36,370 bases of DNA, from positions 1-36,370 of IMG/VR virus record IMGVR_UViG_3300027759_000221, one strand, 5' to 3'. How positions within the stretch are numbered: the stretch's first letter is position 1; the number at the start of each line of letters is the position of its first letter. Positions 15,071 to 24,468 of this stretch are shown piece by piece. The translations under genes were made by a program, and so were the position numbers. This DNA comes from a virus. The notes below the pieces were generated by a model, which made no database searches, was not told where the DNA came from, and saw nothing but the letters and a program-made list of their open reading frames with translations.

Positions 15071-15101
15071 TTTCTGCAAACGCAGAAAACGATAAATCGT
15101 T
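15071..15101. promoter_or_regulatory. Two adjacent operator-like palindromes in the divergent control region
   Basis: TTTCTGC (15071-15077), AAAC, GCAGAAA (15082-15088) is a perfect inverted repeat. Directly adjoining it, AACGAT (15088-15093), AA, ATCGTT (15096-15101) is another. They lie between the leftward promoter candidate and the DUF2815 gene starting at 15132, where a repressor could control both directions. The neighbouring HTH gene is the obvious candidate regulator. No clear rightward -35/-10 pair was found. Confidence 0.45.
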
Positions 15102-15131
15102 AAACCTCGTAAACCCTTAAAAGGAAAAACC

Positions 15132-15701
15132 ATGTCAACCAGAGTCGTAACCGGAAAAGTTCGTTTCTCATATTTCAGCGCTTTGACTGCGCGTAAGAAT
15201 GAAATGAACGGGAAAGAAGAGTTCTCAACGCAAGTGCTTGTCCCAAAGACAGACCTTGACACTGTGAACCAATTGAAAGCGGCAGCCAAGGCCGCATTGA
15301 TGGCCAAGTTCGGAGACAAGATTCCGAAAACAGTGCGCAATCCCTTGCGTGATGGCGATACAGAAGTCAAATCTGATGGCGGCCCACTGGGTCCAGAGTA
15401 TGCGGGTCACTATTTCTTCAACACCAAGTCAACCAATAAGCCTGGCGCTGTGGATGCCCATGGCCATGACATCTTGGGCAGCCAAGATATTGTTTCTGGC
15501 GACTATGGCCGAGTCAGTTTGAATGCCTATGCCTATGACCAGGCAGGCAACAAGGGCGTGTCGTATGGCCTCAACAACATCATGCTTTTGTCAAAGGGTG
15601 ATTCGCTGGGTGGTGCAAAGCCAACAGCTGCCAGTGACTTTGGCGTGGTGGCCAGCAAGGCCGCGCCAGCTGCTGCCGAATCAGTCGATAACGACTGGTG
15701 A
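15132..15701 (+). CDS. DUF2815 single-strand DNA-binding protein
   Basis: 189 residues, AAAGGA Shine-Dalgarno before the ATG at 15132. Family marks are TRVVTGKVRFSYFSALTARK, the FSTQVLVPKTDLDT strand, RNPLRDGD, YFFNTKST, VSGDYGRVSLNAYAYDQAG and KGVSYGLNNIML, followed by a Ser/Ala-rich linker and an acidic tip (SVDNDW) like those SSBs use to bind partners. DUF2815 has an OB-fold like the Enc34 phage SSB and binds single-stranded DNA. It is transcribed away from the helicase/nuclease genes it probably works with. Its 3' end overlaps the convergent HTH gene by 21 bases. Confidence 0.88.
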   Translation: MSTRVVTGKVRFSYFSALTARKNEMNGKEEFSTQVLVPKTDLDTVNQLKAAAKAALMAKFGDKIPKTVRNPLRDGDTEVKSDGGPLGPEYAGHYFFNTKSTNKPGAVDAHGHDILGSQDIVSGDYGRVSLNAYAYDQAGNKGVSYGLNNIMLLSKGDSLGGAKPTAASDFGVVASKAAPAAAESVDNDW

Positions 15702-15881
15702 TTTGTCGATCAGCTTATTAAGCGCCAAGTGCAATTGATTGACTGATGTCCACAGTGGCTCCACAGTTCCAGACAGCCATCGGCTTACCTGGGACTGCTG
15801 GATGCCAGCCTCATTGCACACCGCAGCCATGGTTATCTTGTGAGCCTTGGCCTTTGCCTTGATATCGTGAATTGATTGCAT
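15681..15881 (-). CDS. Small Cro/CI-type HTH regulator
   Basis: 66 residues. A helix-turn-helix is clear at about residues 16-38: ITMAAVCNEAGIQQSQVSRW then LSG, with Ser-Arg-Trp in the recognition helix. The rest is a short helical C-terminus, so it lacks a CI-like cleavage or oligomerisation domain and resembles Cro-like regulators. It is transcribed toward the SSB gene, overlapping its 3' end. A TTGACA/AAGAAT promoter candidate lies upstream. Its likely targets are the palindromes at 15071-15101 and 15901-15925. No integrase is present, so control of early lytic transcription is more likely than lysogeny. Confidence 0.75.
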   Translation of the reverse strand: MQSIHDIKAKAKAHKITMAAVCNEAGIQQSQVSRWLSGTVEPLWTSVNQLHLALNKLIDKSPVVID

Positions 15882-15900
15882 GATCGCATTCTAATTGCGC

Positions 15901-15925
15901 TTTATGTATAAAAACAACACATAAA
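15901..15925. promoter_or_regulatory. Inverted repeat upstream of the HTH gene
   Basis: TTTATGT (15901-15907) and ACATAAA (15919-15925) are perfect inverted arms with an 11-base A-rich spacer. They lie between the start of the HTH gene (15881) and its candidate promoter (15930-15958), a position suited to autoregulation. Confidence 0.4.
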
Positions 15926-15929
15926 AATA

Positions 15930-15958
15930 ATTCTTGCAAGATAAATCAATTCTGTCAA
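15930..15958 (-). promoter_or_regulatory. Candidate sigma70 promoter for the HTH gene
   Basis: On the minus strand a perfect TTGACA (15953-15958) is followed after 17 bases by AAGAAT (15930-15935), which matches four of six -10 positions. The surrounding 15882-15994 gap is AT-rich. Transcription would read into the 15681-15881 HTH gene. Confidence 0.5.
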
Positions 15959-15994
15959 AATTCGTTACTCTCATTCACTTAAACGAAAGAAACC

Positions 15995-16090
15995 ATGAAA
16001 CCGCAAACCGAAACCCTCTTGGATTATTTGACTGCCATTGCCATTGGCGTTGGCATGGCCGCACTCTTGGTCGCATGGTGGTCAGCATGA
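15995..16090 (+). CDS. 31-residue single-span membrane protein
   Basis: From the ATG at 15995: MKPQTETLLDYLTAIAIGVG then MAALLVAWWSA and stop. One hydrophobic segment (about residues 10-29) would span the membrane once. A GAAAG stretch lies five bases upstream, and the stop overlaps the next start (ATGA at 16087-16090), supporting real translation. It is the first gene of a rightward small-gene cluster, where host-takeover proteins are often found. Function unknown. Confidence 0.6.
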   Translation: MKPQTETLLDYLTAIAIGVGMAALLVAWWSA

Positions 16091-16356
16091 AACCAACACC
16101 CAATTGCCCCAGAGGCTTGTTTGAATTCAAAGCCACCATTGAAGACGTTGATCTGGTCTGCTTTCTGGAATACTGCCCTGCTGAAAAAGGCTCGACAGAT
16201 TCCTATGGCGCACCCTATGAGCCTGATTTAGAAGAGTCAATGACCCTCAATAACGCATACATCGCTGGCACTGATGTGGACATTGCCCACATGATCTTGC
16301 AAGGCTTGGTGGACCACATTGAGGTCTCTGCGCTGGAGAAGCTCAATGACCGATAA
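16087..16356 (+). CDS. Small acidic hypothetical protein
   Basis: 89 residues from the ATG at 16087; a longer open frame exists upstream but would run through the preceding small gene. It reads MKPTPNCPRGLFEFKATIED, then FLEYCPAEKGSTDSYGAPYE with PDLEESMTLNNAYI. Acidic, with mixed strand and helix. The S-YGAPYEPD pattern seems familiar from other phage early proteins, but I cannot name a family. Coupled by ATGA to the membrane-protein gene. Confidence 0.65.
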   Translation: MKPTPNCPRGLFEFKATIEDVDLVCFLEYCPAEKGSTDSYGAPYEPDLEESMTLNNAYIAGTDVDIAHMILQGLVDHIEVSALEKLNDR

Positions 16357-16528
16357 AGAACTACCACTGGCCCTTGAGGCTTGTCTTGACCTTGTCAGTG
16401 CCATGGTCGATCCAGAGATTTATGGGTATGCCATCAACAAGGATGTCAGAACCCACGCATACGTTGTCAAAACAATGCTGGAGCGCTTGAAAGCCCGAAT
16501 GGAGAGCAGCACATGGCCAGAGGCTTAA
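16346..16528 (+). CDS. Small helical hypothetical protein
   Basis: 60 residues from the ATG at 16346, which overlaps the end of the preceding gene by 11 bases. MTDKELPLALEACLDLVSAM is followed by an amphipathic helical C-terminus (KTMLERLKARMESS). Mostly alpha-helical by eye; no motif. Third gene of the rightward cluster. Confidence 0.55.
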   Translation: MTDKELPLALEACLDLVSAMVDPEIYGYAINKDVRTHAYVVKTMLERLKARMESSTWPEA

Positions 16529-16899
16529 AACCCCGTGTAAGCCCTGCCATCGAGGCAGCACTCCAAAAGAAAGGCAATCTGTCAGACCTTGACTTGGCCA
16601 AGTTGTGCTTTTGTGCCAGGCGCAGTGCTGCGAGGATTCTGTTTGATTTGCACCGCCATGAATTGGTATATATCAGTGGATATACCAGAGTGAGCGCCAA
16701 TGGCCAGTGGCGGCCTCTGTGGTCATGGGGTGATGAGGAAGATGCCATTGCACCTGGGCCAGTGCCAGGCTCAGAGCGCATCAAAAAATACAGAGAGAAA
16801 ATGAGTGCAGACGACAAAGACTTTGGCTTGGCCAGACGCAGGCAGAAAAGACGGGTTGTTAAACGCGACCCACTTGTAGCCGCGTTTTTTGGGAGTTGA
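16513..16899 (+). CDS. Basic HTH-like hypothetical protein
   Basis: 128 residues. The first 70 look like a winged-helix fold: VSPAIEAALQKKGNLSDLDL, then AKLCFCARRSAARILFDLHR (possible recognition helix) and ELVYISGYTRVSANGQWRPL (wing). The C-terminus is strongly basic (ARRRQKRRVVKRD). This composition suggests DNA binding and a possible regulatory role in early or middle transcription. It overlaps the previous gene by 16 bases. Family not identified. Confidence 0.65.
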   Translation: MARGLKPRVSPAIEAALQKKGNLSDLDLAKLCFCARRSAARILFDLHRHELVYISGYTRVSANGQWRPLWSWGDEEDAIAPGPVPGSERIKKYREKMSADDKDFGLARRRQKRRVVKRDPLVAAFFGS

Positions 16900-16901
16900 T
16901 A

Positions 16902-17084
16902 ATGGAAATTGAAATACTAAAGCGCTTGCTTGAGCAGGCTCAAAACATTGAAGCGGAGACCGGACAAGCTCCAACAGCAGTTGAAGCTCTATCCTGGGCC
17001 ATTGATGAAATCATTCACCAAAGAATGAATCATAAGCAAGCAGACCACCACCACTTGCAGCAGCCAGAGCAGCTGCCAGTTTAG
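16902..17084 (+). CDS. Small hypothetical protein, last of the rightward cluster
   Basis: 60 residues from the ATG at 16902, with GGGAG six bases upstream. MEIEILKRLLEQAQNIEAET followed by a helical acidic middle and a His/Gln-rich tail (QADHHHLQQPEQLPV). Its last 74 bases overlap the convergent 3' end of the large minus-strand gene at 17011-18438, so the tail may simply reflect antisense of that gene. No clear terminator separates the two. Confidence 0.5.
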   Translation: MEIEILKRLLEQAQNIEAETGQAPTAVEALSWAIDEIIHQRMNHKQADHHHLQQPEQLPV

Positions 17085-18438
17085 GGTCTACAAAGCCGGC
17101 ATGGGCTTGGCCACGAATGATCATGTCTCGCGCAGTCTCTGGGGTTACATTCATTCGCTTGGCAGCCTTGTCAATTTGCTGAGATAGCAATTCCAACTTA
17201 GACGCGCCAATTGGTGATGTCACACCAGTTGCACCAGAGCCAGCGCCCCACACAATAGCTTGTGCAGGCACTGCCTCAAGATTCATTGGCCCAGCCACTT
17301 CATTCTTCCACCATGGTCCAAGCGCTGTCATTTCTGGAACGCTAGCGCTTGCATTTGGCACTGATGGAACACCTTTTTTGGTTGTAGCGCCACGCACATC
17401 AGGCAGGCCAACTAAGCGCGACCAGTGCGCATCGCCAACTGGCCACTGGGTTTGGAATCCTGTTTGTGGTACTCCAGACGCATGGATATAGCTTGGCACT
17501 TTGGCCGATCCCATATCAAGAGCGCCAGACTCTACATACTTTGACATTGGTCCACTGTGGGCCGTGCTGTGATACGGGTGGCCAATAATAGCGCGCATAT
17601 CTTGGGGGAAATCTTTACCCCTTCTAAATTCAGCCAACCCACCAAATTTTTGGAAATCACCAAATCGACCTTGATTAGCCAACCAGTTGGCGGCAGTGCC
17701 GCGGTTAAATTCTGTCAGCACCTCACTGCCTGGTGAGGCCATGCCGGTCAATGCGTTAAATTTGTTGTACTCAGCAATTGCTTGCTGTGGACCATAGATT
17801 TGTTCAAAACGCTTAAACAATGGGTCCATGGTGTACCAGGCTCCCATGCCTTTATACAGTTCTGGATATTGCTCTGCTTCGCCAATGATGTTTTGCAGGC
17901 GCTGAGTATTGCGCGGATTTGTGACTTCGCCTGCATGGGCTGCACCTTTAGCGCCAGCAGCTGCTTTAAATGGTCTGGTTGTAATGTTGCCTTGGCGCTG
18001 ACCTTGTTGTGACATTTGCCACAGATCATCTCTGGTCACACCAAAAAGCTGCTTCATTATTGGGTCTTCTGGAGCCACTCTCTTTGCAGCTTCAGCAACA
18101 AGCTCTTTGGGATTTTTATAAATCTCAGGATAAGCCAGGCGCTGTGGCCGCATGACAGTTGCATCTTTTTTAGTGATGCCTTTGGTCATCCCGACTGGGG
18201 CAAATGACAATGGGCCAGCCATGGCCATCTCGGTCAGTTCAGACAAAGCCTTTTTGTCTGTGACTTTGGCTATATTTTTTGGATCGCCAAATGCCTTGTC
18301 ATAAAGGTCTTGAAACTTTTTGTCTTTCTCTTCAATACTTAGCAGACCTTGTTGAATTGCCCTGCCCGTACCCTGCAATTGCTGGGTGCGTCTGGGGTCT
18401 TGCATATATTGCAAAACATCATCTAATAAGCCTGCCAT
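17011..18438 (-). CDS. Putative internal/ejected virion protein (475 aa)
   Basis: 475 residues, AGGAG Shine-Dalgarno before the ATG at 18438. Last gene of the late minus-strand block. Residues about 230-345 form a globular region (MASPGSEVLTEFNRGTAANW, GHPYHSTAHSGPMSKYVESG, GDAHWSRLVGLPDVRG) rich in conserved-looking His, Trp and Gly. Similar segments occur, as I recall, in large phage polyvalent or virion proteins. The C-terminus has an Ala/Gly-rich hydrophobic stretch (LAAALAAASGGGLLAY) that may be membrane-active. Position after the tail and internal-protein genes suggests it is packaged and ejected with DNA. Enzymatic activity cannot be asserted. Confidence 0.6.
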   Translation of the reverse strand: MAGLLDDVLQYMQDPRRTQQLQGTGRAIQQGLLSIEEKDKKFQDLYDKAFGDPKNIAKVTDKKALSELTEMAMAGPLSFAPVGMTKGITKKDATVMRPQRLAYPEIYKNPKELVAEAAKRVAPEDPIMKQLFGVTRDDLWQMSQQGQRQGNITTRPFKAAAGAKGAAHAGEVTNPRNTQRLQNIIGEAEQYPELYKGMGAWYTMDPLFKRFEQIYGPQQAIAEYNKFNALTGMASPGSEVLTEFNRGTAANWLANQGRFGDFQKFGGLAEFRRGKDFPQDMRAIIGHPYHSTAHSGPMSKYVESGALDMGSAKVPSYIHASGVPQTGFQTQWPVGDAHWSRLVGLPDVRGATTKKGVPSVPNASASVPEMTALGPWWKNEVAGPMNLEAVPAQAIVWGAGSGATGVTSPIGASKLELLSQQIDKAAKRMNVTPETARDMIIRGQAHAGFVDPKLAAALAAASGGGLLAYDSFFGE

Positions 18439-18440
18439 GT

Positions 18441-20297
18441 TTACTCCTGTGCGCCAATAGCCGCGCCAAATCCAAGTTGCTCTGCTTTTTTGCGCAATGA
18501 TTGGGCCATTGGCTCAACCTTCATTATGTTGGCCTTGCCCATCATCATTGCTGCCAGCTTGGGGTCAAGCATAGCCTCAACAAGCAATTGTTGAATCTGC
18601 TGATCAGGCAATTTATAAAGAAAGTCTAGCGGCCTTGTCATGGTGCGCAGTGTGGTGTTGTCAGCCATGGACTCGCTAAATACTCGGCCAATCAGATTGC
18701 CCATGCTCATGTTTTGGAATGTGTTTGAACCAGGGGCTTTCACGCCTGGTGCAGTTGCAGCCTGACCACGATTGATCTCGTTGATGATGTTGTCCAAACG
18801 GGTCTGAGCCGCTGGCGATAATTGGGCGCCAATCTCATCAGCCTTGGCTGCCACTTGCCTTCGCAATGCAGCAGCAGCCAAGACTGGCTCACCCGTCATT
18901 AAGTTGGGTTGGCCCGTTGTGACTTTGGACTCGATGCCTTGCAACAAGCGCATCTGGTCAATGGCGCTCGATGACTTTTCAAACTGGCGCATATAGTTCT
19001 TAAAGCCTGGAGCGCCAGCCTCAATTGCGTTGTCGATAACTGGCAACAACTCAGCCAGTTGGCCTTTTGCCAAACGCAAATTAGATTGCTCTCCGGCCAA
19101 CTTGCCAGCCATGGCATCTGTGATGTCTTTTCTGACACTGTACAAAGCCATTGGGTCAATGGTCCCAGTCTCAGGATTGACTCGCTTGGCCAATAGACTA
19201 TTGACATAGCCCATCGCCTCATCGACTGTTTTACGTTGCGTTGCAGGGTTGGCCATGATGCCGGAAATGGCATTTGTGATCGGCTCAACGCTTACGGCCT
19301 GCTTGTTGGCAAATGCCGATTCACGCAATGGGCCTGTGATGCCGGCACGTTTGGCTTCAGCGTATGGAATAGAGCCAGGGGTAGTCACATCGCCACCACG
19401 GCCACCAAGTCTTCTGAATGACTCAAGCAAAGCCTGCTGATTTGCAGACAACACGCTTGGGAATGCACCAGACTGATCCAAGCCGCGAATAGCAGTCTCA
19501 GCCGCAGCCAAGCCAGGATCACGCGCACCAGCTGCTGTCGTGACTCTTACCCCTGGGACAAGTGGCTGGGCCTGCTGCAAATTCAATGCTGCACGTTCCG
19601 CATCTGTGGCCAGTCGATTCAAGACATTCCCAACAATGACTTCTCGGCCTGCTTGCGTAAATGGTTTGACCATTGCACCAGGCGCTGCCAATGCTCTTTG
19701 AGTTGTCGAAAGTGTTGGACCACCAGGCGCGACCATGCCGGCCAACATTGCACCGCCAACTTGAAGCGCTGGAGGCGCACCACCTTCGCGCAACATTCCA
19801 CCGGCAGTGGATGCTGTCAGCGCAGCCGCTGTCTGGGCCTTGGGGCTTTGCGCAAAGAATTGAGCCAAGTCTCTGCCCATGCCAGGCAGCCTTGGCGCGA
19901 CTTCACCTGCAACACGGGCAACACCGCCAGTGCCATAGCCGGCAGTAGCCACATCTTGCATGATGCGCTCTTGGGGCGTTCTGGCCTCTGGAAACCCAAT
20001 GCCGGTCAATGTCTTTTCAACCGCTTGGCTTTGCGTTGGAATCCTTGTTCCAGCAGCCAAATTAAAAAGATTGACCATAGGATCGACTACCATGGGCAGC
20101 AGGCCACCAGCAGTCAATGCCGCTTGGGCCATGGGGCGAACAGCCAAACCAGCCTGTCGACCTAATGTGTCTGGTGGCATTGCTGGCGCAGCAGTTGGTA
20201 GAGGCATTGTCTTCAATATCTCTGTGATCTGCTCCATTGTCATGTCGTCTGGAAATCCGACAGGACCAACACCGATCACATTTACATATTTGGTCAT
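18441..20297 (-). CDS. Putative internal/ejected virion protein (618 aa)
   Basis: 618 residues, Ala-, Gly- and Pro-rich. The start resembles a short motif seen at the beginning of many podovirus internal proteins: VIGVGPVGFPDDMTMEQITE (V-x-FPD-x-M-x3-I). Two long Ala/Gly hydrophobic stretches occur at about residues 50-80 and 160-200, followed by a helical body with coiled-coil character. No enzyme motif was found. It is packed between two other large structural-looking genes with 2- and 9-base gaps. Probably ejected to help DNA cross the cell envelope; inferred from context. Confidence 0.6.
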   Translation of the reverse strand: MTKYVNVIGVGPVGFPDDMTMEQITEILKTMPLPTAAPAMPPDTLGRQAGLAVRPMAQAALTAGGLLPMVVDPMVNLFNLAAGTRIPTQSQAVEKTLTGIGFPEARTPQERIMQDVATAGYGTGGVARVAGEVAPRLPGMGRDLAQFFAQSPKAQTAAALTASTAGGMLREGGAPPALQVGGAMLAGMVAPGGPTLSTTQRALAAPGAMVKPFTQAGREVIVGNVLNRLATDAERAALNLQQAQPLVPGVRVTTAAGARDPGLAAAETAIRGLDQSGAFPSVLSANQQALLESFRRLGGRGGDVTTPGSIPYAEAKRAGITGPLRESAFANKQAVSVEPITNAISGIMANPATQRKTVDEAMGYVNSLLAKRVNPETGTIDPMALYSVRKDITDAMAGKLAGEQSNLRLAKGQLAELLPVIDNAIEAGAPGFKNYMRQFEKSSSAIDQMRLLQGIESKVTTGQPNLMTGEPVLAAAALRRQVAAKADEIGAQLSPAAQTRLDNIINEINRGQAATAPGVKAPGSNTFQNMSMGNLIGRVFSESMADNTTLRTMTRPLDFLYKLPDQQIQQLLVEAMLDPKLAAMMMGKANIMKVEPMAQSLRKKAEQLGFGAAIGAQE

Positions 20298-20306
20298 GGC
20301 CTCACC

Positions 20307-21773
20307 TTACTGGTAAACAAATTGTTTCTTGACTGGGTCCCATGTTGGGACACCAGGCATCATTGGCTGTGTAGCAGGGGCAGCACTAGGTTGTGGTGTT
20401 AATGGTGTGTAAGGCTCATAAGCCTTACCCGCAGACTTTTGCATTCCCAATGTAACAACACGCCTAGCTTCTGCTTTTTGAGCAATCTTTTCCGCTGAAT
20501 CACCAACCATTGGGAAGTAGGTCGCATATTCTTGTTTTGCTTCATCTACACCAATGGCAGCACCAGACTCTTTGCGCAGCTTGGCGCGAATCCAGTCTTG
20601 TGCCGCTTGGTCAAATTGTTGCGTCTGCACACTTTGGCCAGTTCGGGCCAATGCACCACCAAAAAACGGCACGGCCTCGGCAAGTCGGGTCCCTGCTCCT
20701 GGTTGTGAGCCAGCGGGTAAATTGTTAATGATGCTTTGAGCCAATTCCATACGCTGGGCAAAGCCAGCAGCATTTGTTTCGCCCTCTGTCGGCTTACTGC
20801 CAGAAACACCTTTGAGTTGTTGACCACCAGCACCCATGACTGGCATGGCTTGACCGCCTGGTGCTTTTGGCACATAGGCAAAACCTTCTGGGGTTTCTCT
20901 GATCTCTGTCGCACCACGCAAAAATTCTTGTTGACGCAAGCCAAGACCACCTTGAGCCACGGCCAAGTTGCCTTGGGCCACTTTCAAGTTGGCGATATCT
21001 GTCGGAGTCATTGTCTGGGCAAATGTTTCCCCACCTTTTAATGAAGACTTGTTGACAGCCACAGTCTGACCACCAAGATTTTGCAAAACAACATCACGCT
21101 TTGGACCATAGCCTGTCATTGTCTTAACGCTGCCGTCTTTGTATTGCTGGACCAAAATGGGGTTGCCTTTAGTGTCAGTCACCTCAATAGGTTGGCCAAC
21201 TATCTCTGGTCTTGGGTTGATTTTCTCAGCCATTTCTTGGAATCTTTTGGCATCTTCAGACCTGCCTTGAGCTGCATAGATGTCGGCAATCTGCTGATAC
21301 TGACCAGCCTTTAGTTCGTTGGCGCTTGGCGGCTGAATGCTTGCAGCCAGTTCAGCACGGGCGACTTTGGGGCCAAATGGTCCAGCCTCAGAAACAGGCG
21401 CTCTCAAAGCCTGCTGCTCTGGGCTTAATACAGTTGGCGCTGGACCTGTCAAAACTCCAGCGACTTGAGTTTGTAAGTCTCTAGCACGTTGACCCTCTTT
21501 TAGCTTCTCACCCAAAAGCATTTGCTGGAATGCGTTTGTTGTGCCTCTCTCATAAGCACCTTGGCCGGCTTGCAGGGCAGAGCCTAATGCTTGGCCCAAA
21601 CCAATTCGCTGTGGGCTTCGGCCACCAGCCTGGAGTAATGCAGCCGCGGCTGACAGTGTCGATTGCAAACCCAATTGCTCGCGTTGCTTGGCAGTCAGTA
21701 GCTTTTCAAGCTCACTGTCGCCACCGCCACCAAACAGATTGCCTAGTAGTCCATCAAAATTAAATTCAGCCAT
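20307..21773 (-). CDS. Putative internal virion protein (488 aa)
   Basis: 488 residues. N-terminus MAEFNFDGLLGNLFGGGGDS, then Gln/Ala/Leu-rich helices (LGQALGSALQAGQGAYERGT), a short beta-like stretch (QPIEVTDTKGNPILVQQYKD), and a final region (EYATYFPMVGDSAEKIAQKA) that precedes a Pro/Thr-rich end PTWDPVKKQFVYQ. The WDP...F.Y ending and the Gly-rich start are common in virion proteins of this phage type. Neighbours on both sides are similar in composition. Role inferred only from position. Confidence 0.6.
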   Translation of the reverse strand: MAEFNFDGLLGNLFGGGGDSELEKLLTAKQREQLGLQSTLSAAAALLQAGGRSPQRIGLGQALGSALQAGQGAYERGTTNAFQQMLLGEKLKEGQRARDLQTQVAGVLTGPAPTVLSPEQQALRAPVSEAGPFGPKVARAELAASIQPPSANELKAGQYQQIADIYAAQGRSEDAKRFQEMAEKINPRPEIVGQPIEVTDTKGNPILVQQYKDGSVKTMTGYGPKRDVVLQNLGGQTVAVNKSSLKGGETFAQTMTPTDIANLKVAQGNLAVAQGGLGLRQQEFLRGATEIRETPEGFAYVPKAPGGQAMPVMGAGGQQLKGVSGSKPTEGETNAAGFAQRMELAQSIINNLPAGSQPGAGTRLAEAVPFFGGALARTGQSVQTQQFDQAAQDWIRAKLRKESGAAIGVDEAKQEYATYFPMVGDSAEKIAQKAEARRVVTLGMQKSAGKAYEPYTPLTPQPSAAPATQPMMPGVPTWDPVKKQFVYQ

Positions 21774-21782
21774 TTTTATTCC

Positions 21783-22739
21783 TTACAAAAGCCCAAGCAA
21801 GGCGCCAACACCAGCGCCAATGCCAGTGCCAACACCTGGAATAATGCTGCCAATTTTTGCGCCAGCCAATGCACCACCAAGCGCGCCAGAGGCAGGGTTT
21901 TGGCTGTATGGAGTCGTTGCCACCATGCCAAGGTTTGCAGGCTGCGCACCCAGTGAAGACTGGACCACACCAAGACGCTGCAAGCCAATGTTGCGGATTG
22001 CATCCATTTGTTGCTGGTCCAGAGCCTGACGCGCACCGCCAGCACCCATGACCGCTTGAGCGCCACCAAGACGCAATGCTTGTTGTTGTGCAGCCAAATT
22101 ACCAAGCTGGCTTGCACCGCCAAGCCTCAATTGCGCGCCTTGCAAGCCTGCTTGCTGATTGGCAATGTCAGCTGCTGATCTGCGCGCAATGTCTGCCTGC
22201 TGCATGGCCATTGCCTGGTTGAATGCCTGCTCATTCAAAGATGTGCCAAGTGTGGCGGCCTGCTTGGCAAACCCTTGGTTTGTCAGAGCCTCGGCCACAC
22301 CTTGGCGCGACCCACCAAATGCACGGGCTTGTGTGGCGCGTTCACCAGTTTGCTGGATGGCAGCGCGTCTTGCAGATTCCAGATCAGCCAGTGCATTGGT
22401 GCGCACAGCTGATGTATATGGATTCATGTAGCTGCCAATTGAGCCTGGACCTTGGCCCATGCTCAAATTAGTCTGCTGCGCTGTAAGTTGTGCAGGCTGA
22501 TAGACACCGCCATAAGCCGCCATCTGCGCGGCCAAGTCTGTGCCAGTAATGCCTGGGCCAGCGAGGCCCGTGTTGACTAGAGCTTCCTCGCCTGCCTGAT
22601 ACATTGGGTTATAGCCAGCAAATTGCTGGACTGGCAATGCGCCAGCGACCCCTTGGGCCTGCTGGAAGTTGGCCAAGAATGCTTCTTTGATCTGTGGATC
22701 AATGGAGCTTGTTGAGGTTGTTGTTCCACCTTTTGACAT
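21783..22739 (-). CDS. Putative internal virion protein with glycine-zipper C-terminus (318 aa)
   Basis: 318 residues, unusually rich in Gln, Ala and Gly. Middle part: AFGGSRQGVAEALTNQGFAK, NQAMAMQQADIARRSA, then repeated LGGAQ/QQQALRLGGAQ units, which suggest long amphipathic helices. The last 30 residues (ALAGAKIGSIIPGVGTGIGA then GVGALLGLL) form a glycine-zipper-like hydrophobic hairpin capable of entering membranes. Such tails are frequent in proteins ejected by short-tailed phages to build a transenvelope channel. AAGGTGG lies upstream of the ATG at 22739. Confidence 0.6.
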   Translation of the reverse strand: MSKGGTTTSTSSIDPQIKEAFLANFQQAQGVAGALPVQQFAGYNPMYQAGEEALVNTGLAGPGITGTDLAAQMAAYGGVYQPAQLTAQQTNLSMGQGPGSIGSYMNPYTSAVRTNALADLESARRAAIQQTGERATQARAFGGSRQGVAEALTNQGFAKQAATLGTSLNEQAFNQAMAMQQADIARRSAADIANQQAGLQGAQLRLGGASQLGNLAAQQQALRLGGAQAVMGAGGARQALDQQQMDAIRNIGLQRLGVVQSSLGAQPANLGMVATTPYSQNPASGALGGALAGAKIGSIIPGVGTGIGAGVGALLGLL

Positions 22740-22748
22740 ATTGCCACC

Positions 22749-24464
<1,716 letters not shown>

Positions 24465-24468
<4 letters not shown>

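Noticed and set aside
15934-16356. 140-codon version of the small acidic early protein
   Set aside because: The first 51 codons overlap the AT-rich control region and the 31-residue membrane protein in another frame; the ATG at 16087 with ATGA coupling is the better start.
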